Positions 1 through 11,911 of a stretch of DNA of 64,000 nucleotides are shown piece by piece. The first letter of the stretch is position 1. Every line of letters begins with the position of its first letter. Source of the DNA: Portunus trituberculatus. Taxonomy: Eukaryota; Arthropoda; Malacostraca; Decapoda; Portunidae. The notes below the pieces were generated by a model. It did no database searches. It worked only from the letters and a program-made list of their open reading frames with translations, and was not told where the DNA came from. The position numbers and the translations under genes are program-made. The stretch is taken from contig NC_059294.1 of NCBI RefSeq assembly GCF_017591435.1, positions 6,262,001 to 6,326,000 on the forward strand, written 5' to 3'.

Positions 1-693
1 GGTTTCTCCACTAAAAGAGCCACGTACCATTTCCCTCCTCAGAAATGCCAATCCTATGCAAGAGGAAAAAAGAAACAAAACGAAACCCCAAAAACAGCAA
101 CGGTTTTCCTCTGAAACATGACACATACATAAAAAAGCACAAACAAAACTTTCCTCTCTTTCAGTCACGGTACCACTACGAAAAGAAAGATAGCTATATT
201 CTCTTCGAGACTTAAATGAAAAAAAAAAAAAACGTAATATTTTCTGGAGACGTGAAATACCAGTGGAAAGCAACCCTGTCCAAATTATTACATTTTTTTT
301 CCAAGACAACATTTCTATATAGAGATGTCACGTTTGGAAATGTATATGCATTGTGATCTTTATTTTTTTCATTCCTAGATCTAAAAAAGAGAATAGGCAA
401 CACAAGAAACTACAAAACATTCATATGAAGCACTCGTCGAAAGGCTAAGACAACTACGTTACCCTCTAACACATTACGCGTTGCCTCCACGAATTAACAA
501 GACAAAATTGGTTATAAGGAGGAGCGATGCATTCACCAGTGTGTATATTAATGTAAGCCAGTGCCAGGTAGTATAATACATTCACCAGGACGTATAATGA
601 GCCGAAATAATCGAGTTTGAAAATTCCATTGACCGTGAGAAACATTCCAAGTAAAATAAGAAAACAATAAAACGTCTTAGAGTTATTGGAATT
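1..693. other. Intergenic, no gene seen
   Basis: AT-rich DNA with A-runs and T-runs. The open frames are short, have low-complexity composition and resemble no protein family I recognise. No repeat family shared with the rest of the window was found here. Confidence 0.6.

Positions 694-762
<69 letters not shown>
694..762. repeat. (TC)n microsatellite
   Basis: Nearly pure TC dinucleotide array of about 70 bp with one TTTC interruption near its left edge. Confidence 0.97.
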
Positions 763-766
<4 letters not shown>

Positions 767-891
767 CGTTCATATTACTCTTGTGAAAGGCAACATGTCT
801 GCTAAGAAGCCATTAAGAGCTCGGCAGACTAGGCCATATTATTGATGTTTATGACACTACTTATGTAATATTTTGGATATATAAACCATCA

Positions 892-894
<3 letters not shown>

Positions 895-987
<93 letters not shown>
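895..987. repeat. (TC)n microsatellite
   Basis: Uninterrupted TC array of about 93 bp, ending in a short TATA. Confidence 0.98.
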
Positions 988-990
<3 letters not shown>

Positions 991-1217
991 CGCCTCAAGT
1001 GACCAGGAGCACACACATTTCATTGGTCATAAGAAAGTACCACTCGTCGCTGCCACAGTGAATAAAACAAGGCGAGGCACGTAAATCCATCCACCCTTTT
1101 GCCACACGCCCGTCCTCTCTCTAATTACTATAGGAGCGGCGCCCAATTAGGAGAGTTTCACACCACCTCTGCTTGCGGCCATCAACCTTCCTATTCATTT
1201 TACTCCCACCAAAAGCA

Positions 1218-1219
<2 letters not shown>

Positions 1220-1267
<48 letters not shown>

Positions 1268-1416
1268 GGAGGCTACAGTGGACTTCATTCATGCACGGCT
1301 CGTTGTCTATTGGAGAGCATTGGTAGACTTGCAAGACAAACTCGAATGGCAATTACTCACTATACTGTCCTCGTCCTCTTGGTCTTCATCCTTCTCCACG
1401 TGTATCTCCTCCCTCC

Positions 1417-1461
<45 letters not shown>
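1220..1461. repeat. Pair of (CT)n microsatellites
   Basis: Two CT arrays, 1220-1265 and about 1424-1461, are separated by some 160 bp of ordinary sequence. Ser-Leu open frames across them are repeat artefacts. Confidence 0.96.
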
Positions 1462-1462
<1 letters not shown>

Positions 1463-1904
1463 GTGTTCCCAGTATTCTTCTGTGTGTGGGACGGGAAATA
1501 GAGAGAACAGGGCGGCGCGGTGAGCAAACTTCAGGATAGATCATGGGTGAAGGGGAGTGCACGGCTGAGTGTCTGAAGAAGGGGAGCTGTCGCGTTTATG
1601 AAGCGTCTCTTAACATAATATTAACGATCTTTTAAGTGTTTTATCTATGGACGACAAACTCTCCTCTGATCTTAAAGGAGGTGGTCTTGGGGCAGTAAAT
1701 TCTACTTAAGATTAGATCGTTTTTCTTAGTAAGAGGATTTGTCGTATTCTTTTTTTTCTTTTTCACTGGAGAGAGAGATTTTCAGGTATGTAATCTTTTT
1801 TTTTCTTCTTCTTCTCTTCCAAGTAAGGACTGATTCTGCGATATCACGAAAAGTTTCTTGGTTATTGGAATTTTTTTTTTTGCTATTTCCTCATGTTCTA
1901 ACTT

Positions 1905-1976
<72 letters not shown>
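1905..1976. repeat. (CATA)4-(CA)n compound microsatellite
   Basis: Four CATA units run directly into a pure CA array, consistent with a CA array seeded next to or from a CATA tract. Confidence 0.97.
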
Positions 1977-1981
<5 letters not shown>

Positions 1982-2095
1982 ACACAAGTTTGCTGGTGAG
2001 TTGTTCTGGAAAATACAATGTAACACCAACGTGAAACACAGTTTGTAGCACATCAAGAAACTCAAACACTGATGCATGACTTGAAAGAAAAAAAC

Positions 2096-2100
<5 letters not shown>

Positions 2101-2180
<80 letters not shown>
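2101..2180. repeat. (AG)n microsatellite
   Basis: Uninterrupted AG array of 80 bp. Confidence 0.98.
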
Positions 2181-2183
<3 letters not shown>

Positions 2184-2375
2184 ACGCACCAGCTCATTAA
2201 CTCACTACTTTTACAAGTGTATCCCATTTTCCTTTCACTAATAAAAGGTACGTACCACATTTTACATTCCTTTGACATTAGCGTACTAACCAACGTGAAT
2301 GTTTTATCTATCACTTCATTCGTTATCAGTACGCTAGACAACTACCCATTCATCGAGTTAGCTGTGTACTGAGTG

Positions 2376-2442
2376 AACCAACCCACCAACCATCCAGCCA
2401 GTCAGCCAGCCAGTCTCCCAACCAGTTAGTACGTCCAGCAAC

Positions 2443-2474
<32 letters not shown>
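2376..2474. repeat. Degenerate CCAG/CCAAC tract leading into (CA)n
   Basis: Imperfect four- to five-base repeats rich in CCAG and CCAAC precede a short CA array at 2450-2474. Similar CCAG/ACAG units continue loosely to about 2535. Confidence 0.75.
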
Positions 2475-2778
2475 GACACCACTCAGCCAGCCAGAAAGAC
2501 ACACAAACAGACCAGTAGACAGACAGACAAGCCTCCGTCCCTATCTGCCCGCCGCTGGCCATTTGGCTTGTCCGTTTCCACACACGGGTCGTCCACGCAG
2601 CGCCCCGCAGCACCGTTCTCAAAATTGCGCAACATTTTTGGAGGAAAACGTCCGCTTTTTTTTTTAGGTGTGTGTGGTTTTGTGCTACATTTTCCCCCAC
2701 TGTGCTGCTCTACGACTACCCTATTTTTTTCCCTTGTTTTCCATTACCGTTAAGTGTGACCAACCTTACGTTTTCAGG

Positions 2779-2890
2779 CTACACTCCAGCGAAGGATGAA
2801 TATGACGAGCCGCAACCACGCTCTGCCCACGAGACGCACACCGACAAGCTGGACGGGACAACTGAAGTGGACGGAAGAACGTGTGAATAA
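2779..2890 (+). other. Possible terminal coding exon (weak)
   Basis: A pyrimidine-rich stretch ends in CGTTTTCAG at about 2777, a good 3' splice-site match. An open frame of about 37 codons follows to a TAA at 2888-2890. Its composition is acidic and polar and not simple repeat, unlike most frames here. No family is recognised, a second frame is also open across the same bases, and no upstream partner exon was identified. The call is a guess based on the splice-like junction alone. Confidence 0.15.
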
Positions 2891-3060
2891 AAAAAAAAAA
2901 AGAAGAAACACATTGAAACTATAAAAGACAACATGAACATCGTATTTTCCATAGCTTCACACTGACTTTCAACACTTCCTACCTGTAAAAGTCCACCACC
3001 GCATCTGATAATCCCTTTTCTTCTTACCAAAGCAAATGTTTCGATGCAAGTTTGGGGTCA

Positions 3061-3254
3061 GTATTCTTAAACGCTTTGCTCTCTCACCATTACTACTTTT
3101 CAAAGGATTTACTTGAAGGTATTCGTGCTTTTAGTGTATTTTTATGGCTCCGGTGATGGACTATTAAGGAGAAACTGACTTGAAAACCCGGCTAGTCGTC
3201 TCTATAGCTTTGAAAAAACTGTCGTGATGAGAGCAAGGAATTTCTGAATACGGG
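3061..3254 (+). mobile_element. MITE family B, copy 1
   Basis: The element begins GTATTCTTAAACGCTTTGCT and ends with an imperfect inverted version, GAATTTCTGAATACGGG. The interior carries landmarks shared with four other copies: TTTTTATGG, a GGTGATGGAC block and GAAAACCCGGCTAGTCGTCTC. The length of about 195 bp, lack of coding capacity and inverted ends fit a non-autonomous DNA transposon. The parent superfamily is unknown. Confidence 0.75.
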
Positions 3255-4256
<1,002 letters not shown>

Positions 4257-4471
4257 TTAATCCCTTCAGTACCATGGCATGTTTCCATATTCATTCCGGT
4301 TACTATTTGGTGATTTCATACAGCTTCAGAAATTTATGAGGGGATTAAAATAGTGAAGACTTTGGCAATTAAATCTTCTGACCTTCATAGACCTTTCCTT
4401 ATGTCAATAAAATCGTTTTATCATACCCGAAAACTCATCGTAAAAATGCGTCCCAGTACTGAAGGGGTTAA
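4257..4471 (+). mobile_element. piggyBac-type MITE (family A), copy 1
   Basis: TTAA at 4257-4260 and 4468-4471 flank a 207-bp element. Its ends are inverted: TCCCTTCAGTAC on the left and GTACTGAAGGGG on the right. TTAA target duplications with CCC-starting ends are the hallmark of piggyBac-superfamily elements. There is no ORF. Interior landmarks TCCATATTCAT, GTCAATAAAAT and AAAAATG recur in the four other copies. Confidence 0.85.
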
Positions 4472-4803
4472 ATTACACCAGTTCTTATTCTTCAATAATA
4501 AAGGTTCGATCAATGTTTTAGTTGGTGTACTCGCATTTCAATCAGCTTAATTAGAGCCTACATTTATCAGCGCTTCGGCCTCATCTGAACCAATCATTCG
4601 AGTTTTTGAAAACCGTTTCGTCTCACTGATATCTCGTCTCATACAACTGCCTCGGCCCTTTCGTACCTATTTTCGCAGCGCACATGTGAGCCAATAACTT
4701 CGCCCAGGAATTGATACATTGAGTGTTGTCGAGTTCAGCGCTGCAGTTTTTGATCCAATGACCTCATTCCAGTGCCCGGCTCGAGTTATAACCTCAGACT
4801 TCC

Positions 4804-4852
<49 letters not shown>

Positions 4853-5235
4853 GGACAAACATTTGAATAAAAGGAATGACGCATGCTAAATCTGCAAAAA
4901 ACAACAAAAATAATTCAAAAGAAAAAAATAGTGATATGAAATGCTGCAACAAATGAAAAACATCGTAGAATCATCTGGCTTCAACTGGGAATTAAGCTGT
5001 ATTGGTATTAAAAATTGAAATCCCCTTTTCCAGCGCAGGCAGGTTGGCAGCATCCATCCCTTCCAAACACACACACACACAGAGGGGACGAACAGCAAGC
5101 TACCTACCTATTGCTAACCTAACATCGACGCTAGGTACTACAACATCAACAACTTTATTTCTCTCCCCCTCGACATCATGAAAGAAAATATCACGAGAAA
5201 ACAAAAAATATATATATAGACACCCAGCTTTGGAA
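4472..5235. other. Intergenic with (TC)n at 4807-4850
   Basis: Holds a 44-bp TC microsatellite and an A-rich stretch at 4890-4960. No gene is supported. Confidence 0.6.
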
Positions 5236-5246
5236 ACACACACACA

Positions 5247-5329
<83 letters not shown>
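5236..5329. repeat. (CA)n microsatellite
   Basis: CA array of about 94 bp with one CAAA interruption near its left edge. Confidence 0.97.
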
Positions 5330-5331
<2 letters not shown>

Positions 5332-5639
5332 AACCTTAAAATACGTGTGACAATAAGAAAAAAAAAAAGGAGAAAAAAAAAAAAAACAGAAAAACTCGTC
5401 CCCTGATAAAGGTTTCGTGGCACTAAAAGGATTTCTAGTCCACGAGGCACAAATGGAACGTCGACTCATCACAAATGCAGAGAGGGTGTGCTGCCAGACA
5501 GACCCTAAGATCCGCCTCTCCCTGTAATTACTCCCACTCCACCACTCCTCCTTTTCTATATTCCTTCACATTTTTCTACTCAGGTTATGTTAATATCTTT
5601 CCTACAATTTTCCTCTCGGGCCAGTTCCAAGAGTGCATC

Positions 5640-5914
<275 letters not shown>

Positions 5915-5917
<3 letters not shown>

Positions 5918-6126
5918 GAAGTTAATTAAATTCGTCCGGACCTTGAGAGATAAGAGGGATTAAAAATTGCAATCTTCTTTAAGTTCGAGTACAGATGTGT
6001 AGGAAAGTAAGGCGCGTCTTGGGTGGAGACAGACACACTCCCGCACGGTACGTGGCCTTATACTCGTGAAGGATGGTATATTCTACTGAGTATGGAGGCA
6101 CAATAGGTTGAAATAGGTATATGATG

Positions 6127-6158
<32 letters not shown>

Positions 6159-6582
6159 GATTTTATTATGTTACGATACTTGATATGAGCACGAGAATAT
6201 ATAAAAGAAAATGAGGTAACGAGAGCTCAGGTTGTCTACACATGGGAAGTTTTTATTAAATATGTTCCTTATCAACTTTCTATCAACCTTTTCTTTTCTG
6301 TTCGTCTCGTTTTCTTTATTAATCAACGTGTATGCATTGGATCAATTACTCTGAATTAGGAAAACTACAAGACACCGCCTCACTCTAATACAAATAAGGC
6401 CTTATGTTCTTTGTGGTTAGGGTTAGACACTCACTACTTTAACTAAACTGCCACTAACACTGGTGTGGGGAGGAAGGAATCTGGTAGTTACTGGTTGGAC
6501 GGCGGTCGTTAAGTAAGACAGATGGGTTCAGTATTCACGTGATGCACTGGGATCAAACTGGGAAAGAAACACACTATATATC
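5915..6582. other. Intergenic with (ATG)n at 6121-6161
   Basis: Contains a 41-bp ATG trinucleotide tract with one GTG variant. Otherwise unique sequence without a supported gene. Confidence 0.6.
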
Positions 6583-6720
6583 AGAAGGTTTTTTTTTTTT
6601 TATATATATGCAAGAGGGAAAACTAGCCAAGGACAACAAGATCAAACAAAAAAGGCTCAATTGAAATGCCAGTTCCCTTAAACAATGATACAGAATTAGC
6701 TAAAAGTCAGGGAAAAATGT
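6583..6720 (+). repeat. Dispersed repeat family C, truncated copy
   Basis: After a T-run and short TA tract comes TATGCAAGAGGGAAAACTAG, then CCAAGGACAACAAGATC and AAAAAAGGCTCAATTGAAAT. The second copy at 29690 has matching blocks in the same order (TATGCAGGAGGGACACCAGC, CCAAGGGCAACAAATTATT, then AAAAAAGCCCACTAGG). Only the first ~140 bp is present here. No coding capacity is visible and the class is unknown. Confidence 0.6.
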
Positions 6721-6976
6721 CAATAACACAACAAGCACCAGCACTACCCCAATGACCATCACTACTACTACTGCCACCATCGTAACGACCACTACCACCG
6801 CCACCACTACCACCACCCACACACAATCCGAACAAGGCCCTAGCGGTGTGTTGTCTCGGCTTCACTGGGGACAAAAGGGGCAGGAATGACCACAACAAAC
6901 GTTTCAATCAACTGCCCCACATCATTAGCAGCAAGGCCACCCACACCCACCCCACCCCACACTACGACCTACCCTG

Positions 6977-6978
<2 letters not shown>

Positions 6979-7028
<50 letters not shown>
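6979..7028. repeat. (AC)n microsatellite
   Basis: Pure 50-bp AC array. Confidence 0.97.
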
Positions 7029-7031
<3 letters not shown>

Positions 7032-8036
7032 TTCACAGCTCGTGTACTTGCTATTATAGGCGTTAATCATTACCTGAGCAGACAGTAAACATACCATTAG
7101 TGCTGTGGGTGTTGACAGTAAAGAGTGATCGATGGTGTCAACTGAGATTAACCCGCTGGACTTCTACTAAAAAGCTACCAGACCAAGCAAGGAAAGTCAT
7201 TGATATTGGTAGGAGAAAAAAAAAAATAGAAAAACGGATACATCAAAGGCAAAGAAAAAAAAATGTTGAGATGAAAATGATGGAGGAGAGACCAAGAGCG
7301 TTCAGTGTTTGAAGGTTGGAGGGGGAGGGAGGAAGGAAGGGGGAAAGAGCGAAGGTACAGGACGAGAAAAAAGAATACGATAGATGAAGGGCGAGACAGA
7401 GACAGATATATTTGTTGAGACACCTGGATCGACGCATGAACGGAAGTCGAGAAACGGAAAAAAGGACGAACAAGAGGAGGAAAACGAAGAAAAAATAGAG
7501 CTGGGAAGAAAAGAATAAGTGAGAAAGAGGACGAACCTTACTCAGTGGAGGGGAATGGGAAGAAGATTACGCCGGAGAGAAGATTTGAGTTTGGGGAAGA
7601 AAATGAGAGAAGGAAAGATAGAAGACGAGAACAAGAGGTCGTTAGTCAGACTTTACAGAGGACGAGGAGGGATGTGACGACGGAGGTGGACGGCAAGAAA
7701 GAAAAAAAAAAAGAGGCCAAATATAAAGAAAAGGAGGAAGAAAACGTAAAAGGACGGACACTAAGATGATTTAAGGTTCCTCTTGTAGGCCTATCGCGTC
7801 TAAGCCTAGTTGTATTGTCCATTATAATTAATTACTGCAGAAACCCCCCACCGTCTCCTTCCACCGCAGCACCGAGGCCTCGTCAGCCGCTCGGTATATC
7901 TTCAGAATAAGTGATGCTAGCTACCGCATTTGCATAAAGCCAATAGCGGGAGGGCGATGAACAGGATGTCTGAAGGGGAGAGCGTGGAGGAGTCTTCCGC
8001 TGGCCTCAATCCACCTCACACTGCACGAGGCGATGT
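7029..8036. other. Intergenic, polypurine segment 7200-7770
   Basis: The + strand is almost entirely A and G for about 570 bp without a fixed period. Lys/Glu/Arg-rich frames there reflect base composition. No gene is supported. Confidence 0.6.
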
Positions 8037-8249
8037 TTACTCCTTCAGTATCATGCTGCGTTTTCATATTCATTCTGGTTACTATTTAGAGGTTCTTTAC
8101 GGCTTCAGAAATTTCTATAGGGATTAAAATAGTAAAGTCTCTGGCTATTAATCTTTTGACGTCCAGAGACCCTTCCTGATGCAAATAAAATCGTTTAAAC
8201 ATACCCAAAAATCATGATAAAAATGCATCTTTCTATTGAAAGGGGTTAA
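8037..8249 (+). mobile_element. piggyBac-type MITE (family A), copy 2
   Basis: Left flank TTAC (degraded TTAA) followed by TCCTTCAGTATCATG; right end TATTGAAAGGGG followed by TTAA at 8246-8249. It shares the interior blocks TTCATATTCATTCTGGTTAC, ACTATTTAG, CTTCAGAAATTT and AATAAAATCGTTT with copy 1. The decayed left TSD suggests an older insertion. Confidence 0.82.
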
Positions 8250-8305
8250 GTGTGGTGTGTATTATAGCGTGAGGGGAGGAAGGATAATGCTATTGTTGTC
8301 TACTA

Positions 8306-8505
<200 letters not shown>

Positions 8506-8596
8506 ATGAGAACTACTGCTCTATGACTACAACTACTACTTCCACTACCACTCATCCACCCATCCACACACATGTCCAAACGCGCGCACAAACACA

Positions 8597-8597
<1 letters not shown>

Positions 8598-8674
<77 letters not shown>
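8598..8674. repeat. (AC)n microsatellite
   Basis: Pure AC array of 77 bp. Confidence 0.97.
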
Positions 8675-8676
<2 letters not shown>

Positions 8677-9763
8677 CAAGATATTACATACACATGCGTA
8701 AACACTAAGCATAATGAAATGAATCACCACTCCTCTCCAGCCAAATTTCATCATACGAATATCCCTCTTCATAGGCAAATGCTGCCTCTAAGAATACCCG
8801 ACCTGGCTTCCACATCTCCCGCCCCCCTTCTCATCACGTCCTCTATCCTTCATCACCATTATCTTCACCCACACGCAGCTTCCTTCTACTCACATCCTTA
8901 CTTCCTCCTATTCGGTTCTCCCATTCACCATAGACACTCCTCTCCATTCCTTCCTTCCTTCTCTCCCTCCTCTCTCTCCAATAGCAGCCGTCCATCTTCC
9001 TCACTCCCCCGTTATGGACCTCCCTTGTAATCCAGTCTAAGGTGATTAGTGAAGAAGAAGAATTGTTGCCAAACTTCTTACAACTAAGTTAAAACAAATG
9101 GCGCCAACCGCTAATTTTTGGCTACCACGGAAGCGGCAAGGTAGTGTTAATGGCAGAGGTGCATTTAGGATTATAGTCACACACACCGAACATAAGATTC
9201 CCGCTCTCACGTACAATGCCGCTGGAGACCGCAAATGCAGGACAAAGCTAAGAATTTTTATCTCCTTGTTAATGCCACCAGACTCAAAAATCTTGATTTA
9301 CTAGGCAGTGATGGATGTGTTGGTTTAATTACCTGTGCGTAGAGCCCAATACTTCTACTCGACCTCTGCTGCCGCGACGCCGCGGCGGGCCCAGAATGGA
9401 TCGCGGAGGGAGAACCGAGGCAAAGTGCTGACTGAGAGGACCGAGAAGCAGATATTTGGGTGGGGAGAGATCAAAGGGAGCACGGGCCAAGACAGATGCA
9501 CAAGAGATATACAGAAGGCATGGGTGTGGTGTCAGTGGTGGTGACAATGCGGAGCACAGAGGCGGGAAGGATTTGAAACCGCGCACCATCCATGTATTCC
9601 TTTTGGCACAGTAAGAGTGGGCGGTGGGGCGGTAGAGTTCCGTGAAATATAGCGTGACAATTACGTATTTGAAAGCATTTATAAAACAGGAGTGCGTTAG
9701 TGAGCGATTCATGATGTGCTACTCGTTCACTGAAGCAAATAATAAATATAGATTTTTTACATC
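8675..9763. other. Intergenic, pyrimidine-rich left half
   Basis: 8740-9030 is C/T-rich on the + strand. 9031-9763 is mixed sequence without a recognisable coding region. Confidence 0.5.
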
Positions 9764-9780
9764 ATCTCTCTCTCTCTCTA

Positions 9781-9876
<96 letters not shown>
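9764..9876. repeat. (TC)n microsatellite with TATC variants
   Basis: TC array of 113 bp with two TATC interruptions near its left end. Confidence 0.97.
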
Positions 9877-9878
<2 letters not shown>

Positions 9879-10173
9879 AACATCAAATTCTTCGCGATAT
9901 CCGGATAGTGTGAGTGGTGGCAATCGCTGGGCCGCTTCCAATATGCGCCACCTGACTTGTTCCACTAAACTGCAACCAATCTGCAAACATTTTTCTCATT
10001 TATCGACTGTTTCATCCTGTATTTAGTTTAGCCATACTGGTTTATTGCTCCCTGTTTTCAAATACATCATTCGTTTTTGCTTTTAAGGCTAATTGCATAG
10101 CTATATCCACTTTATGAACTTGATTTTTACGACGAGCGCAGTTAGAAAAAACTTTTTTCCCGAATGTGCGCAC

Positions 10174-10184
10174 TATATAAATAG
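10174..10184 (+). promoter_or_regulatory. TATA-box-like motif (tentative)
   Basis: TATATAAATAG is a good TATA-box match on the strand of the downstream ORFs, about 565 bp before the ATG at 10739. No convincing initiator sits 25-35 bp downstream, and AT-rich DNA yields such matches by chance. Offered only as a candidate. Confidence 0.2.
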
Positions 10185-10738
10185 ATACACATGATTGATA
10201 CTACGCCCTCTAGTTCGCCAGTTCGATCACTAAAAAACTACAGATCAAATCACGAACCACTGAAGAGACGACTGTCCGACAAAAGGCTGCACTGAAGACC
10301 CGACCGCGTTTACATTTTACAATTTGCTCTTTATTCAATCATGACACGAAGCTTCATTTTGAGGCTTTGCTACTTAGGATATTAGAATATAAAAGTAACA
10401 TACTGAGGCTTCGGAAGGCAGATTTTCTTGTGTGCAACCTGCGGATGTTCCAATTATACAGTCTTTATGCATATATATGAGACAGACAAACAATACATGA
10501 CTTATTAAATGTACATTCGCTTTATTTCAAACCATCATAGCTGTAGTAAGTTTCGAAACCAATGAGTGAATATAGAGTTTCATTCTAGCGAAGCCGGTGT
10601 TATCAGTGCTGGAAAGGAGCAGAGCGAGAAGTAGTGGGAGTAGCGGGAAGAAGACACCACAGAAGGCTCAGTGGCTCAGCAGCTTGTGGACACGGACGTT
10701 CTTGCCTCTGGTAGCTGACATCTTGCTCGTCCACAGCC

Positions 10739-10891
10739 ATGGGAGGATCAAAGAAACCTAAGCGCTACAGCAGCACTCGAACCAAGAAGTTGAGTGCATG
10801 CAAACGACGAGCATCCAACAAGAAATGTCTAGAGCAAAGAGAGGAAAACGGAGCACCCTCAACACCAAGCTTGGATGGCACCGGAATCTGA
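10739..10891 (+). CDS. Short basic ORF, probable leader of the pentapeptide-repeat gene
   Basis: Fifty codons begin at an ATG in near-optimal context (CCACAGCCATGGG), better than that of the overlapping downstream ORF. The product is strongly basic, starting MGGSKKPKRYSSTRTKK and followed by a CKRR cluster and a more acidic, Pro/Ser-rich end. This could act in nucleic-acid binding or nuclear import, but no family is recognised. It ends at TGA 10889-10891, inside the start of the repeat ORF, which is read in the next frame (+1). Three explanations are possible: the original N-terminus cut off by a one-base indel, a separate upstream ORF, or entry into the repeat ORF by frameshifting. The 59-bp frame overlap is too short to hold an ordinary intron. 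Confidence 0.4.
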   Translation: MGGSKKPKRYSSTRTKKLSACKRRASNKKCLEQREENGAPSTPSLDGTGI

Positions 10892-11453
10892 CGAGGAGTA
10901 CTTGGCCAATGGCTACAATATCCGAGGCTACGACCAGGAGGGATTTTCCAAGTCTGGATTCAACAAGCACGGCTTCAAAAAGATGGACTACGGACCAGAC
11001 GGCTTCAACCTCTTCGGATTTGACAGTGAGGGGTACAACAGGGAGGGCCGGAACGTTGTGGGGCTGACGCGTGCTGACTACGACGTGGATGGTTACGATG
11101 CTTATGGTGCGGACTGCTATGGTTACGACCGCCAAGGACTGAACAAATACGGCTACAGCGCCGAGGACTACGGTACAAATGGCCTCGACAATAACGGCTA
11201 CACGCAAAATGGACTGTTTCATGGAGTGCCGGGGACGTCCATGATTCCCACCAGGTACGCCATGGTAAGAAAAGGCAAAGAGGATCCTGTCTACTGTGGC
11301 GAAGTGTACGGCAAGCTGAGGGAGCACGCCAACTTGGTGGTTTTAAATGCACAGATCGAGCGAGAAAAATTGTATAGATTTGAGGATTTGGTCGTAGATT
11401 TGAGTTTGAAATGGACGGCGTGGACGAGCATGCACGCCCTTGGACTGTTGTGA
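10875..11453 (+). CDS. Pentapeptide (Y/F-N/D-x-x-G) repeat protein, unknown function
   Basis: A 192-codon frame from an internal ATG to TGA. Residues 9-113 form 21 uninterrupted five-residue units such as YNIRG, YDQEG, FNKHG, FDSEG, YDVDG and YDRQG. Position 1 is usually Tyr, Phe or Leu, position 2 often Asn or Asp, and position 5 Gly (sometimes Asp). At DNA level the Gly and aromatic codons vary (GGC, GGA, GGG; TAC, TTC, TTT), so conservation is at the protein level. That argues for real coding under selection. A non-repeat tail follows, with KGKEDPVYCGEVYGKL and NLVVLNAQIEREKL. Neither signal peptide nor membrane segment is visible. Frame 2 looks more protein-like than this frame over the last ~25 codons, so the 3' end may carry an indel. 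Host gene, viral gene or TE passenger cannot be decided from sequence alone. Confidence 0.6.
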   Translation: MAPESDEEYLANGYNIRGYDQEGFSKSGFNKHGFKKMDYGPDGFNLFGFDSEGYNREGRNVVGLTRADYDVDGYDAYGADCYGYDRQGLNKYGYSAEDYGTNGLDNNGYTQNGLFHGVPGTSMIPTRYAMVRKGKEDPVYCGEVYGKLREHANLVVLNAQIEREKLYRFEDLVVDLSLKWTAWTSMHALGLL

Positions 11454-11488
11454 AGTCCTGCCGAGCTGACCTTCCCTCGCACCCCTGA
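11384..11488 (+). other. Alternative-frame C-terminus of the repeat protein
   Basis: In the frame of the basic leader ORF, an open stretch runs from 11384 to TGA 11486-11488 and includes FEFEMDGVDEHARPWTVV. Its composition resembles ordinary protein more than the overlapping end of the 10875 ORF (WTAWTSMHALGLL). A one-base change near 11384-11411 could account for this. The claim rests on composition only. Confidence 0.3.
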
Positions 11489-11911
11489 GTCACGCTGGTG
11501 GAGAGGCAATAGCTGCTGCTGCTGCTGCTGCTGCCGCTTCTGTCGATCATAAGCTCGGTGACTCCTTCGGTGAAAATGTAATCTATTTTTTGTTTTGTTT
11601 TTTTAGGACGATCTCCACTCACAAATTTGTATTTCTGGAGTAGCGGTTTTAACAAGAATTTTGCTTTCACATTTTTTAGGTTATTTTGGTGGAAGAATTG
11701 TTTTAAGAATCTTTTCATAAAAAAAAAAGATTGATTCATGAAAACTAGATTGATTCATAGACTTGTCTATACCTTGGAAACTGTCAATCGTATTTTTAAG
11801 ATTTATGAAAAGGTTCTTAAAAAAAAAAAGTATTCTTGATACATTAGACAAATTAATGAAATGAAGTTAGATCTTTCACCAGCTATATTACTATCCTTGT
11901 GGCCTTGTGTA
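11454..11911. other. 3' flank of the repeat ORF
   Basis: Contains a short (CTG)n tract at 11512-11533 and an A/T-rich region. GAATCTTTTCATAAAAAAAA at about 11708 pairs imperfectly with TTTATGAAAAGGTTCTTAAA at about 11802, so a short inverted repeat brackets 11705-11830. No canonical AATAAA was found in this interval. Confidence 0.5.

Noticed and set aside
11005..11739. Minus-strand frames of 189 and 244 codons opposite the pentapeptide-repeat ORF
   Set aside because: They lie antisense to the repeat ORF and lack its regular residue pattern. Best explained as shadows.
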